Source: Hanstruepera neustonica (GTDB lineage: Bacteria; Bacteroidota; Bacteroidia; Flavobacteriales; Flavobacteriaceae). Taken from it: DNA of 64,000 bases. The notes below the pieces were generated by a model that did not search any database, had not been told where the DNA came from, and saw only the letters and a list, made by a program, of their open reading frames with translations. Position 1 is the stretch's first letter. Every line of letters starts with the position of its first letter. The position numbers were made by a program, and so were the translations under genes. Shown piece after piece: positions 36,281 to 43,953 of the stretch. The DNA is taken from contig NZ_POWF01000001.1 in the NCBI RefSeq assembly GCF_002895005.1, forward strand, positions 248,001-312,000, written 5' to 3'.

Positions 36281-37204
36281 ATGTCTCCAGTATTTCTTAT
36301 TCCTTTTCTATTAATTGTATTTCTCCTATTAATATCATTTTTTACTGTGAAGCAACAATCTGCTGCCATCATTGAACGCTTTGGTCGTTTTCAAAGTATC
36401 CGTCATTCTGGTCTACAAATGAAAATTCCACTAATAGATCGTGTTGCTGGGCGATTGAGTTTAAAAATTCAACAATTGGATGTGATTATTGAAACTAAAA
36501 CTTTGGATGATGTATTTGTACGTCTAAAAGTTTCTGTTCAATACATGGTTATAAAGGAGAAGGTTTATGATGCTTTTTATAAGCTCGATTATCCGCATGA
36601 TCAAATTACCAGTTATGTGTTTGACGTAGTTCGTGCCGAAGTGCCTAAAATGAAGTTGGATGATGTGTTTGTGAAAAAGGATGATATCGCTATAGCGGTC
36701 AAAGCTGAATTAAACGATGCCATGTTGGAATATGGTTTTGATATTATTAAAACCCTTGTTACGGATATTGACCCTGACTCTCAAGTAAAAGCAGCTATGA
36801 ATCGGATTAATGCATCGGAGCGTGAAAAAATAGCGGCCCAATACGAAGGGGATGCCGCCAGAATTCTGATTGTTGAGAAAGCCAAAGCCGAAGCTGAAAG
36901 TAAGCGCTTACAAGGTCAGGGAATAGCAGACCAAAGACGTGAAATTGCACGTGGTTTGGAAGAGTCGGTTGAAGTGTTAAACCGTGTGGGTATCAATTCT
37001 CAAGAAGCATCTGCGTTAATAGTCGTTACACAACATTATGACACCCTTCAATCCCTTGGAGAAGAAACCAATAGTAACCTTATTTTATTGCCTAACGCAC
37101 CACAAGCCGGCAGCAATATGCTGAATGATATGGTAGCTAGTTTTGCGGCCAGCAATCAAATAGGTGAAGCTATGAAAGAAGCCCGAAATAAAAAGAAAGA
37201 ATAA
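36281..37204 (+). CDS. SPFH/band 7 membrane protein (stomatin-like)
   Basis: This 307-residue protein has one N-terminal membrane helix (about 3-22, FLIPFLLIVFLLLISFF). The SPFH domain follows (KQQSAAIIERFGRFQSI to DIDPDSQVKAAMNRINASEREK), then an Ala/Glu-rich coiled coil (KAKAEAESKRLQGQGIADQRREI). This is the stomatin/prohibitin layout. Such proteins form membrane microdomain scaffolds. No NfeD partner gene is next to it. It ends on a terminator shared with the small gene downstream. Confidence 0.92.
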   Translation: MSPVFLIPFLLIVFLLLISFFTVKQQSAAIIERFGRFQSIRHSGLQMKIPLIDRVAGRLSLKIQQLDVIIETKTLDDVFVRLKVSVQYMVIKEKVYDAFYKLDYPHDQITSYVFDVVRAEVPKMKLDDVFVKKDDIAIAVKAELNDAMLEYGFDIIKTLVTDIDPDSQVKAAMNRINASEREKIAAQYEGDAARILIVEKAKAEAESKRLQGQGIADQRREIARGLEESVEVLNRVGINSQEASALIVVTQHYDTLQSLGEETNSNLILLPNAPQAGSNMLNDMVASFAASNQIGEAMKEARNKKKE

Positions 37205-37212
37205 AACTTATA

Positions 37213-37243
37213 AAAGGCCTCAACTTTAGTTTGAGGCTTTTTT
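37213..37243. terminator. Terminator after the SPFH gene
   Basis: GCCTCAA pairs with TTGAGGC, flanked by an A-run and a T-run. It lies between two converging genes. Confidence 0.8.
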
Positions 37244-37433
37244 AATGCTTGCTTATCAGTTGTTTTAGGCTCTCCAGGTAATCCTCAAGTTCTTTTCGGT
37301 CCACCTTTGGGTGTTCCATATTGGGTATAGTTATGGGGTTTTCATCTAAATATTGATATACTTCAGGGTAATTTGTTTCAATATCCCGAATTAACCTAGC
37401 TATTTCGGTGAGTAACTCTTGTGTGCTTTTCAT
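37242..37433 (-). CDS. Small conserved hypothetical protein
   Basis: This 63-residue protein (MKSTQELLTEIARLIRD...) is mostly helical and charged, with a central proline/asparagine loop (DENPITIPNMEHPKVD). It has no signal peptide or membrane segment. Such short proteins occur widely in flavobacteria without a known role. It reads well as a real gene because it ends neatly on the shared terminator and has the usual codon use. I do not recognise a family. Confidence 0.65.
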   Translation of the reverse strand: MKSTQELLTEIARLIRDIETNYPEVYQYLDENPITIPNMEHPKVDRKELEDYLESLKQLISKH

Positions 37434-37511
37434 ATTCCTTATCCTATAAACAATTAAAATACTGAAAACTAAAGGGATATCAAAGTTTCCTCCTGTTAAA
37501 TAAATAGTAAA

Positions 37512-38666
37512 TTACTTAAAGGGGTGTCGTTCCTGCCACTCTGTCGAAGGGTTCATAAACTGGAAAATATATTTTAAAAGAGTGTTCAGTAACCAATTAG
37601 TGTGTTTTAAGTACATTACCATTTTTAGGGGTTTGGCTCCTATGGAACTTTTAATTTCCATGGCTGTTCTGGCATAGACTATGTGTTTAAATTTATTTTC
37701 TATACCATATTGAGCCATATCATACAACATGTTAAGATATAACTGGTTTTTATACTGATACGCGGTATCATATCCCAAAAAATACGTTTCCAAATATGGT
37801 TGGTTTAAAATAAGGGAATAAAAACCTATGAGCTCATTCTTAAAATAATAACCATAAACCTTGAATTGGTCCCCAAGTTGTTTTTTGTAAATCAGGAAAT
37901 GGTCCTGTGGTAGAATAAACGTATTAATTCTGGCATTGTCCGATACATTCTTATACAGCTCATACATGCTTTTTGATTGCTCTTGAATAGCATTTATATC
38001 CAATTCCCGTTTTATTATCTGTCTAGACTTCTTTCTTGCTGTTTTATAACGGTCTCGGTATTTTTTATGAAGATTTCCAATATATTCGTCAAACGTTTTC
38101 CAGTGGCTTCGTACATCCATAATCATATTGGGCTGTACCGAAACTTTAGTAAGACCAAAATTTGACAAAACAGTGCTGTAATCATGAATGGTTTCATTGA
38201 GAAAATAGTCTTTCATCAATACTGCCCTGATTTTTTTGCCGTGTTTTGATCTAATGTGTGTTTTCAAATCGTTTAAAGCTTCAAACAAACACTTCAAGAA
38301 AGTATCGTAAGGCATTTTCTGGGTATCAAAATAAATACCGTGCTGCCCAGTGTGTGTGATATTTCCAACCACCAAAATATTACCTTTTAAAATCCTGGAA
38401 ATGACATTTTTAAAACGTTCCTGAAAACAGGAGTCCTTATGATTTCTGAAAATATCATTGAGATAAAGTTGTACCCGCTGAACTAGCGCTATTCCAATTA
38501 ATACATCATCGTTGTAAAACCCGATGTAATATGAGGAAATGTTGTTAGGTGAAGCCTTTTCTAAAGCTTGTAAATAGTTTCTTTGGAGATAAATATCATG
38601 AGGCCCAAGCGAGTCCCAATCATTTGGCAATTTATCCGAAGTATCAAATATTTTAAATTTTATCAA
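37512..38666 (-). CDS. FemAB/GNAT-like acyltransferase, probable TTG start
   Basis: The frame extends to TTG 38696, but that codon lies inside a perfect terminator hairpin (38679-38705). The next candidate is TTG 38666, giving about 384 residues (IKFKIFDTSDKLPNDWD after Met). The C-terminal half has LHKKYRDRYKTARKKSR and a GNAT-like core (YGYYFKNELIGFYSLILN ... LYLNMLYDMAQYGIENKFKHI). It resembles FemAB/peptidoglycan-recognition acyltransferases of the GNAT_6 type. The substrate is unknown. The N-terminal third carries a second, weaker GNAT-like fold, as in FemAB pairs. Confidence 0.7.
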   Translation of the reverse strand: MIKFKIFDTSDKLPNDWDSLGPHDIYLQRNYLQALEKASPNNISSYYIGFYNDDVLIGIALVQRVQLYLNDIFRNHKDSCFQERFKNVISRILKGNILVVGNITHTGQHGIYFDTQKMPYDTFLKCLFEALNDLKTHIRSKHGKKIRAVLMKDYFLNETIHDYSTVLSNFGLTKVSVQPNMIMDVRSHWKTFDEYIGNLHKKYRDRYKTARKKSRQIIKRELDINAIQEQSKSMYELYKNVSDNARINTFILPQDHFLIYKKQLGDQFKVYGYYFKNELIGFYSLILNQPYLETYFLGYDTAYQYKNQLYLNMLYDMAQYGIENKFKHIVYARTAMEIKSSIGAKPLKMVMYLKHTNWLLNTLLKYIFQFMNPSTEWQERHPFK

Positions 38667-38678
38667 AATAGCATGAAA

Positions 38679-38705
38679 AAAGACTGATTGGTACAATCAG
38701 TCTTT
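38679..38705. terminator. Perfect 12-bp-stem terminator after the DUF1761 gene
   Basis: AAAGACTGATTG pairs with CAATCAGTCTTT around a three-base loop. It lies directly downstream of the minus-strand DUF1761 gene and has T-rich flanks. Confidence 0.9.
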
Positions 38706-38728
38706 AGGTTTATGATTTCATTACAAAA

Positions 38729-39211
38729 TTATTGCCATCCACAAACAATACCGCCCATGATTGCCAATGTGACAATCCAATAACCGCTATTGATAAAGAT
38801 GTATTTAGCGCCTTTGCGTTCAAACAGAGCATTGGTTCCAATAATGGGTAAGGCGATAAAAATCCCAGCAATTGTACCGTGCAAAGCACCATGTTTAAAT
38901 GTTCTAAATGCATTACCATAATCTGCCATAAAAGCATCATAAGATGGCAGGGCCTGGCTTGGGTCACCTCCTACCATTCCCATGGCTCCCGTTTGATGAA
39001 TAGTAATAAATTGGAGTGCAAACGCCAATAAAAAGGCAAACAATAATGCCAAGCCAAATATCTTGGCCATGTTACCGCCTTTAATTTGCTCTTCAGTCAT
39101 TTCTGCCGCTTTCATCCAGGCAGTTCCGAATACTTTAGGATTATACCAAACAAAACCGATTACCAAAGCTGAAACTGCAGCCGTAATTAATGCTAAAAAA
39201 TTAATTTCCAT
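38729..39211 (-). CDS. DUF1761 family membrane protein
   Basis: This 160-residue protein has four membrane helices (about 7-25, 50-70, 107-125, 138-156). The N-terminal signature FVWYNPKVFGTAWMKAAEMTEEQI is diagnostic of DUF1761. The function is unknown. It is monocistronic, with the glnS terminator upstream and its own terminator downstream. Confidence 0.88.
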   Translation of the reverse strand: MEINFLALITAAVSALVIGFVWYNPKVFGTAWMKAAEMTEEQIKGGNMAKIFGLALLFAFLLAFALQFITIHQTGAMGMVGGDPSQALPSYDAFMADYGNAFRTFKHGALHGTIAGIFIALPIIGTNALFERKGAKYIFINSGYWIVTLAIMGGIVCGWQ

Positions 39212-39280
39212 ATTGTTGTTATTTAGTTAGTTATAGTATAAATATAGTTATAAAAATGATTTGTGTTCTTTTTGTACAAA

Positions 39281-39305
39281 AAAACCTCGAACAATTCGAG
39301 GTTTT
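39281..39305 (-). terminator. Terminator after glnS
   Basis: AAAACCTCGAA pairs perfectly with TTCGAGGTTTT around a three-base loop. On the minus strand a T-run follows, as expected for the end of glnS. Confidence 0.88.
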
Positions 39306-39328
39306 AGGTTCTACTCTATTTTTAATAC

Positions 39329-41335
39329 TTAGATGGTTTTTGCTTCACCAACCAATAAATCGTTTGAGTCTTCAAGAGCATTTTCAATAAATTCATTAAT
39401 AGCTTCATTCCGCTCCAAACCATTATCGAGCAGTACTTTTAATGTTAGCATTGCCGCAATACGTGTTCCAACTTTTTTAGCAGCTGTTCCAAATAAGGGT
39501 TCCAATTCATCATAAGAAACCTCTTTTGCCAGTTCCTGAATTTCGGCTTTAACTTTAGCTTGCTTGTCTTCAGGATAATTGGTGTATTTCTTCCCTAATT
39601 GCTGAATGACATTAATGGCTTTTCGTTGTTGCTGACCTTGATTTTTTTGCTGATTTTGGTTGACTTGTGGTTTTGGCTTTTGTTTAGCCCAAGAGTCCCT
39701 TAAACCTACTGTTTTATTAAAAATCAAGTGATTTGGAGTGGAATCATCATCAACGTTAAAATAACCTAATCGCTGAAACTGAAATCGCTCACCTGGCTTT
39801 GCGTCCAGTAAACTGGGCTCTACAAAAGCCTCAATGATTTTGAGTGAATTCGGATTGAGAAATTCCATAAAGTCTCTATCTTCATAAGTGTCTGGGGCTT
39901 CATCCATGAACAATCTGTCGTATTCACGAACCTCAACTTTTACTGCGTGTTCTGCTGACACCCAATGTAAGGTTCCTTTTACTTTCTTTGAAGTATCTTC
40001 GGAATACGTACATTGTATTTCAACTATATTTCCGTGGTCATCTTTTACCACATGGTTTGCTTGAATGATATAGGCATTTTTTAAACGTACCTCACCCCCT
40101 AGTTTCAGTCTGAAAAATTTATTACTGGCTTCTTCTTTGAAATCATCTTTTTCAATATAAATTTCCCTTGAAAACGGTACTTTTCTGTATCCTGCGCTTT
40201 CATCTTCCTGATTATTTTCGGCTTCCATCCACTCAACCTTACCTTCCGGATAATTGGTGATAACAACCTTTACGGGATCTAAAACAGCCATAACACGAAG
40301 GGCTGTCTTATTAAGATCTTCTCGAATACAGAATTCCAACAAGGACACGTCAATGACATTGTCGCGCTTGGCAACTCCAACTTTTTCAATAAAGTTCCTA
40401 ATGGATTCTGGGGTATATCCACGGCGTCTTAAACCAGAAATGGTAGGCATTCTAGGATCGTCCCAGCCATTTACAACACCATCTTGAACCAATTTTAACA
40501 ACTTACGCTTGCTCATAATGGTATAACTCAAGTTCAACCGTGCGAACTCACGTTGTTTTGGGAGCAATGGCAGTGTTTCTGGTTGGTATTTATATACTTG
40601 CTCCTTAAACCAGTCGTAAAGCTCTCTGTGGGGCTTAAATTCAAGGGAACACAAACTGTGTGAGATTTGTTCTATATAATCACTTTCACCATGCGTCCAG
40701 TCATACATCGGGTAAATACACCAATTGTTACCAGTGCGGTGATGTGATTTTTTTAAGATACGGTACATAATGGGGTCGCGCATCAACATATTGGGATGCT
40801 GCATATCTATTTTTGCACGAAGCACATGAGAACCTTCATCAAACTCTCCATTTTTCATGCGTTCAAACAGGTCTAAATTTTCAGCAACTGAACGGTTACG
40901 ATAAGGTCCATCAACACCTGGTTGTGTAGGTGTGCCCTTTTGCTCGGCCATAGCTTCACTGGATTGAGAATCTACATAAGCTTTATCTTCTTTAATCAGC
41001 ATGACAGCCCAGTCGTACAATTGTTGAAAATAATCAGACGAGTATAGTTCGTTAGCCCATTTATAACCTAGCCAAGACACATCATTTTTTATAGCATCTA
41101 CATACTCTTGCTCTTCTTTAGCTGGATTAGTGTCATCAAAACGCAGGTTAACCGGAGCATTATATTTTTCACCTAAACCAAAACTAATTCCAATGGCCTT
41201 GGTATGCCCAATATGTAAGTAGCCATTAGGTTCTGGTGGGAAACGAAAACGCAATTTGGATTTGTCTAATCCATTAGCTAAATCATCCTCTATGATATGC
41301 TCAATAAAATTGAGTGATTTTGTTTCTTCTGACAT
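39329..41335 (-). CDS. glnS: Glutaminyl-tRNA synthetase with a C-terminal extension
   Basis: This enzyme has about 668 residues from ATG 41335 (MSEETKSLNF); an ATG 12 bases further up is possible. The HIGH motif is in RFPPEPNGYLHIGHTKA, DDTNPAKEEQEY follows, and the KMSKS-type motif is MSKRKLLKLV. The core ends around residue 560. A Gln/Lys-rich linker (about 565-590, PKPQVNQNQQ...) and a helical domain of about 85 residues come next, making it longer than the 550-residue E. coli enzyme. The extra domain may help bind tRNA, as C-terminal additions do in some GlnRS. It charges tRNA-Gln directly. Confidence 0.96.
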   Translation of the reverse strand: MSEETKSLNFIEHIIEDDLANGLDKSKLRFRFPPEPNGYLHIGHTKAIGISFGLGEKYNAPVNLRFDDTNPAKEEQEYVDAIKNDVSWLGYKWANELYSSDYFQQLYDWAVMLIKEDKAYVDSQSSEAMAEQKGTPTQPGVDGPYRNRSVAENLDLFERMKNGEFDEGSHVLRAKIDMQHPNMLMRDPIMYRILKKSHHRTGNNWCIYPMYDWTHGESDYIEQISHSLCSLEFKPHRELYDWFKEQVYKYQPETLPLLPKQREFARLNLSYTIMSKRKLLKLVQDGVVNGWDDPRMPTISGLRRRGYTPESIRNFIEKVGVAKRDNVIDVSLLEFCIREDLNKTALRVMAVLDPVKVVITNYPEGKVEWMEAENNQEDESAGYRKVPFSREIYIEKDDFKEEASNKFFRLKLGGEVRLKNAYIIQANHVVKDDHGNIVEIQCTYSEDTSKKVKGTLHWVSAEHAVKVEVREYDRLFMDEAPDTYEDRDFMEFLNPNSLKIIEAFVEPSLLDAKPGERFQFQRLGYFNVDDDSTPNHLIFNKTVGLRDSWAKQKPKPQVNQNQQKNQGQQQRKAINVIQQLGKKYTNYPEDKQAKVKAEIQELAKEVSYDELEPLFGTAAKKVGTRIAAMLTLKVLLDNGLERNEAINEFIENALEDSNDLLVGEAKTI

Positions 41336-41434
41336 AAATTTATCCATCTAAATTAAGACGCACAAAATTAGTCAATTTTAGCGTAATTGTAACAACTGGT
41401 TGATTTTTGATACCAATTAATAAAACCATTAAAT

Positions 41435-41644
41435 ATGCAACACAGAAACTACGAATGTCCAAAATGCCACAATAGAACCTATCAAGTCGATCAGATGCAG
41501 GCAACTGGTGGTTTGTTTACGAAATTGTTTAATATTCAAAACAAACGATTTACATCGGTAACTTGTGAACGCTGTACGTACACAGAATTTTACAAATCCA
41601 AAACAAGCGCCATTAGTAATATATTTGACTTTTTTACCAACTAG
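41435..41644 (+). CDS. Small zinc-ribbon protein
   Basis: This 69-residue protein has two zinc-binding knuckles, CPKC (near residue 8) and CERC (near 44), in a single ribbon. VDQMQATGGLFTKLFNIQNKRF lies between them. This matches the COG3478/YpzJ-like predicted nucleic-acid-binding family. No partner is obvious, and it is read in the same direction as folB 64 bases downstream. Confidence 0.85.
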   Translation: MQHRNYECPKCHNRTYQVDQMQATGGLFTKLFNIQNKRFTSVTCERCTYTEFYKSKTSAISNIFDFFTN

Positions 41645-41696
41645 TCTTTAGAATTAAATTTCTTGCAAAATTCACTCATTGTGACAAAAGGAGTTT

Positions 41697-41704
41697 TATT
41701 TTTG
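41697..41704 (+). promoter_or_regulatory. Bacteroidota -7 promoter box before folB
   Basis: TATTTTTG matches TAnnTTTG exactly and ends only 4 bases before the folB ATG. The transcript would be leaderless or nearly so. Confidence 0.5.
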
Positions 41705-41708
41705 TCCT

Positions 41709-42077
41709 ATGGGAATAATTAAAATTGAAAACATTCGAATATTTGCCAATCATGGTTGTTTGAGTGAAGAAACCAAAATTGGAAGTGATTATCTCGTGGA
41801 TTTAGAGATTAAAGCGAATTTACAGCCTTCTGCGGGTACCGATTTGTTAAGCGATACTGTTGACTACGTGTTTTTAAACCGTGTGATACGCGAAGAAATG
41901 TTAAAACCATCTCATTTACTGGAAACGGTTGCCAGACGTATATTGGACAGGGTTTTTACTGAAGACAAGCTAGTCCAAAAGGCAACGGTGAGTATCAGTA
42001 AATTAAACCCTCCAATTGGCGGTGATGTGGAGATGGTAACGATAAAAATGACCGACAAACGAAAAAACTATCAGTAA
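41709..42077 (+). CDS. folB: Dihydroneopterin aldolase
   Basis: This 122-residue protein shows the FolB pattern: IKIENIRIFANHGCLSEETKIGSDYLVDLEI, the substrate Glu in HGxxxEE, DTVDYVFL, SHLLETVARRI and the late SKLNPPIGGDVE. It cleaves dihydroneopterin in folate synthesis and forms octamers. It has its own near-leaderless promoter. tRNA-Cys follows 43 bases downstream in the same direction. Confidence 0.95.
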   Translation: MGIIKIENIRIFANHGCLSEETKIGSDYLVDLEIKANLQPSAGTDLLSDTVDYVFLNRVIREEMLKPSHLLETVARRILDRVFTEDKLVQKATVSISKLNPPIGGDVEMVTIKMTDKRKNYQ

Positions 42078-42101
42078 ATAGTGTAAAAAACATATTTTTT
42101 T

Positions 42102-42109
42102 TACATTTG
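42102..42109 (+). promoter_or_regulatory. Bacteroidota -7 promoter box before tRNA-Cys
   Basis: TACATTTG matches TAnnTTTG exactly, 11 bases before the tRNA 5' end. This predicts a very short 5' leader. Confidence 0.6.
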
Positions 42110-42120
42110 CTGTCGAACAA

Positions 42121-42191
42121 GGTGTCGTGGCCGAGTGGCTAGGCAGTGGTCTGCAACACCATCTACAGCGGTTCGAATCCGCTCGACACCT
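42121..42191 (+). tRNA. tRNA-Cys (GCA)
   Basis: This is a 71-base cloverleaf. The acceptor arms are GGTGTCG and CGACACC, the D-arm starts GCCG, and the anticodon stem GTGGT/ACCAT encloses loop CTGCAAC with anticodon GCA. The T-arm is AGCGG-TTCGAAT-CCGCT and the discriminator base is T, as usual for tRNA-Cys. CCA is not encoded. Three decayed copies of its 3' half follow within 320 bases. Confidence 0.96.
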
Positions 42192-42197
42192 CGAGAA

Positions 42198-42227
42198 AGA
42201 GTTACTTTTTTAGTAGCTCTTTTTTTA
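42198..42227 (+). terminator. Terminator after tRNA-Cys
   Basis: AGAGTTACT pairs with AGTAGCTCT (one G-T type mismatch) around a T loop, followed by a T-run. A copy of the same hairpin occurs 201 bases downstream with the 3'-end repeat. Confidence 0.75.
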
Positions 42228-42306
42228 TTACTAATTTTTAAAAAAAATTAATTAAAGATAACAACACCATCTGCAGCTATTTCAATGTAATACGCTGACA
42301 CCTCTA

Positions 42307-42334
42307 AAAACCTTCAACAAAAGTTGATGGTTTT
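42307..42334 (+). terminator. Second terminator-like hairpin in the tRNA-Cys repeat region
   Basis: AAAACCTTCAAC pairs with GTTGATGGTTTT (one mismatch) around AAAA, followed by a T-run. It follows the first 3'-end relic and is decayed in the second repeat unit. Confidence 0.6.
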
Positions 42335-42550
42335 TTATTTTTAACTTTTAAGAAGATTTATTCAGCGGTTCTAAATATTAAACGTGACACCTCGAGAAAG
42401 AGTTACTTTTTTAGTAACCCTTTTTTATTTCTAATTTTTAAGAAAAATTAATTAAAGAAAACAACACTATCTACAGCTATGTCAATGTAATATGCTGACT
42501 CCTTTAAAAACCTTCAATCTTAATTGGATATTATTATTACTAATTGAATA

Positions 42551-43231
42551 CTAATCCAAAGGACTTATCTGTTCCAATCTATCCTTAATCATTTCCTTTT
42601 CTTTTGGGAAAAAACCTTGAATCAGTAACAAGACTCCAAAACCAAGAATAACCAGCGCCACAATCTTTTTGGTTTTAAAAATACGTCTTGGTGTAAGTTT
42701 GTTTTTGAGGGTTTTGGCTGCAGCCATTTTTAAAAGATCTACAAGAAAATAAACAGCTAATATCGTTGCTAAAAATACCCAAAGTTCACTGTTGGTTTCT
42801 GTCAAGGAATTGCCGATCACTATGAATCCCAACCAACCTAACAGAACGCCGACATTTATAAAGTTTAATAAAAACCCTTTAATAAACAGTTTGCCTAATT
42901 TCTTCTTGATTTCAACTGTGTGGTATTCTCGGACTATTTCTCTAAAGGATTTAGAGGTTTTGATAAATGAAATAAATCCATAAACCGCTAAAAGAACGCC
43001 TCCAAATATTAAAAAATTAGGGTCATCTTTAATCTTATCCAACAGCTTGCTGGTGCTGTAAAATGCAACAACTATGAAGAACATGTCTGCCACAATAACT
43101 CCCAAATCAAAAATTAATGCACTCTTAAACCCTTTGGTAGCACTAGTTTCCAGTAATACAAAAAAAACTGGTCCTATGGTAAAAGCCAGAATAATCCCGA
43201 AGGGAATAGCCGCTAAAATGGCGTCAAGCAT
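42551..43231 (-). CDS. LysE-family exporter
   Basis: This 226-residue protein starts at ATG 43231 (MLDAILAAIPFGIILAFTIGPVFF); the upstream codons MWKCYPL look non-coding. It has six membrane helices and the LysE/RhtB N-terminal signature GxxxAFTIGPVFFVLLETSATKGFKSAL. The family exports amino acids or related small molecules. The substrate cannot be told. It converges on the tRNA-Cys repeat region. Confidence 0.85.
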   Translation of the reverse strand: MLDAILAAIPFGIILAFTIGPVFFVLLETSATKGFKSALIFDLGVIVADMFFIVVAFYSTSKLLDKIKDDPNFLIFGGVLLAVYGFISFIKTSKSFREIVREYHTVEIKKKLGKLFIKGFLLNFINVGVLLGWLGFIVIGNSLTETNSELWVFLATILAVYFLVDLLKMAAAKTLKNKLTPRRIFKTKKIVALVILGFGVLLLIQGFFPKEKEMIKDRLEQISPLD

Positions 43232-43273
43232 AAGTGGATAGCATTTCCACAAATTTATAAAAAAGGAATGTAT

Positions 43274-43942
43274 TTAATTCTTTCTGATTATTTTACCACC
43301 TAAAACGGTGTTTTCATCAACTGTTTCAGGGTTTCCGTAGATGTAAACATTACCTCCTGCCCTAACCTTGGCAATCACTTCTTTAGTAGCATAAACATCC
43401 GCTTCACCAGCCGCTTTAATGGTTACTTCGGTCTTTTCGGTGTGAAGTTCTTTACCCTTGTACTGGCCGCCTGTATTGATGTCAATGTTTTGATTTTTAG
43501 AGTTACCTGATGTGTGAATAACGCCTCCAGATATCGCTTTGACATTTAAAAAGGTCATGTCTTTAACTTGAATTCTGATGGAGCCGCCTTCTTGTGCTCG
43601 TAAATCTATTTCAAATTGCTCAAAAACGTCATTAGATCCAATAAAAGTCCCTTCATTAGCATCAATAATATCAATGTTTTTGTAGTATACTTTTACTTCT
43701 GTTTCAGCTCCATTGAAAATCTTATCTAATGTCATTCTAATTTTCAGCAGTCCATTTTTGATAACAAAAACAACATCTTCTGTATTCTTACCTGAAACAA
43801 CGACTTTATTTTCATCAGATTTTATGAGCTCTACTTCTATCCTATCATACACTTTTAGTTCTCTAAAATCTCCTAAATTCTTCTCGGTTTGTGAATATAA
43901 TACGGTTGAAAATACTATTAGTATTAAAGCAACATACTTCAT
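43274..43942 (-). CDS. Head-GIN (DUF2807) domain protein
   Basis: This 222-residue protein has a signal peptide (ending VLYSQ). The mature part is a right-handed beta-helix-like fold with repeated hydrophobic strands and Gly turns (FRELKVYDRIEVELIKSDENKVVVSG near the start, GNPETVDENTVLGGKIIRKN at the end). This is the DUF2807/putative auto-transporter adhesin head-GIN pattern, common in Bacteroidota. The function is unknown. It follows rnr by 11 bases and is probably cotranscribed. Confidence 0.9.
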   Translation of the reverse strand: MKYVALILIVFSTVLYSQTEKNLGDFRELKVYDRIEVELIKSDENKVVVSGKNTEDVVFVIKNGLLKIRMTLDKIFNGAETEVKVYYKNIDIIDANEGTFIGSNDVFEQFEIDLRAQEGGSIRIQVKDMTFLNVKAISGGVIHTSGNSKNQNIDINTGGQYKGKELHTEKTEVTIKAAGEADVYATKEVIAKVRAGGNVYIYGNPETVDENTVLGGKIIRKN

Positions 43943-43953
43943 GTTTAAAAAAA

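Larger units (their letters stand above)
42184..42518. repeat. Direct repeat with 200-base period holding tRNA-Cys 3'-end relics
   Basis: Two units of about 133 bases (42184-42316 and 42383-42518) are clearly homologous. A 31-base run starting GACACCTCGAGAAAGAG (42185-42215) is identical at 42386-42416. Inside are three decayed copies of the tRNA 3' part: 42261-42303 (ACAACACCATCTGCAGC ... GACACCT), 42363-42392 (CAGCGGTTC ... GACACCT) and 42461-42503 (ACAACACTATCTACAGC ... GACTCCT). No 5' half is visible in any of them. Apart from the tRNA and hairpins, the 359-base stretch up to 42550 holds no gene. Confidence 0.8.
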
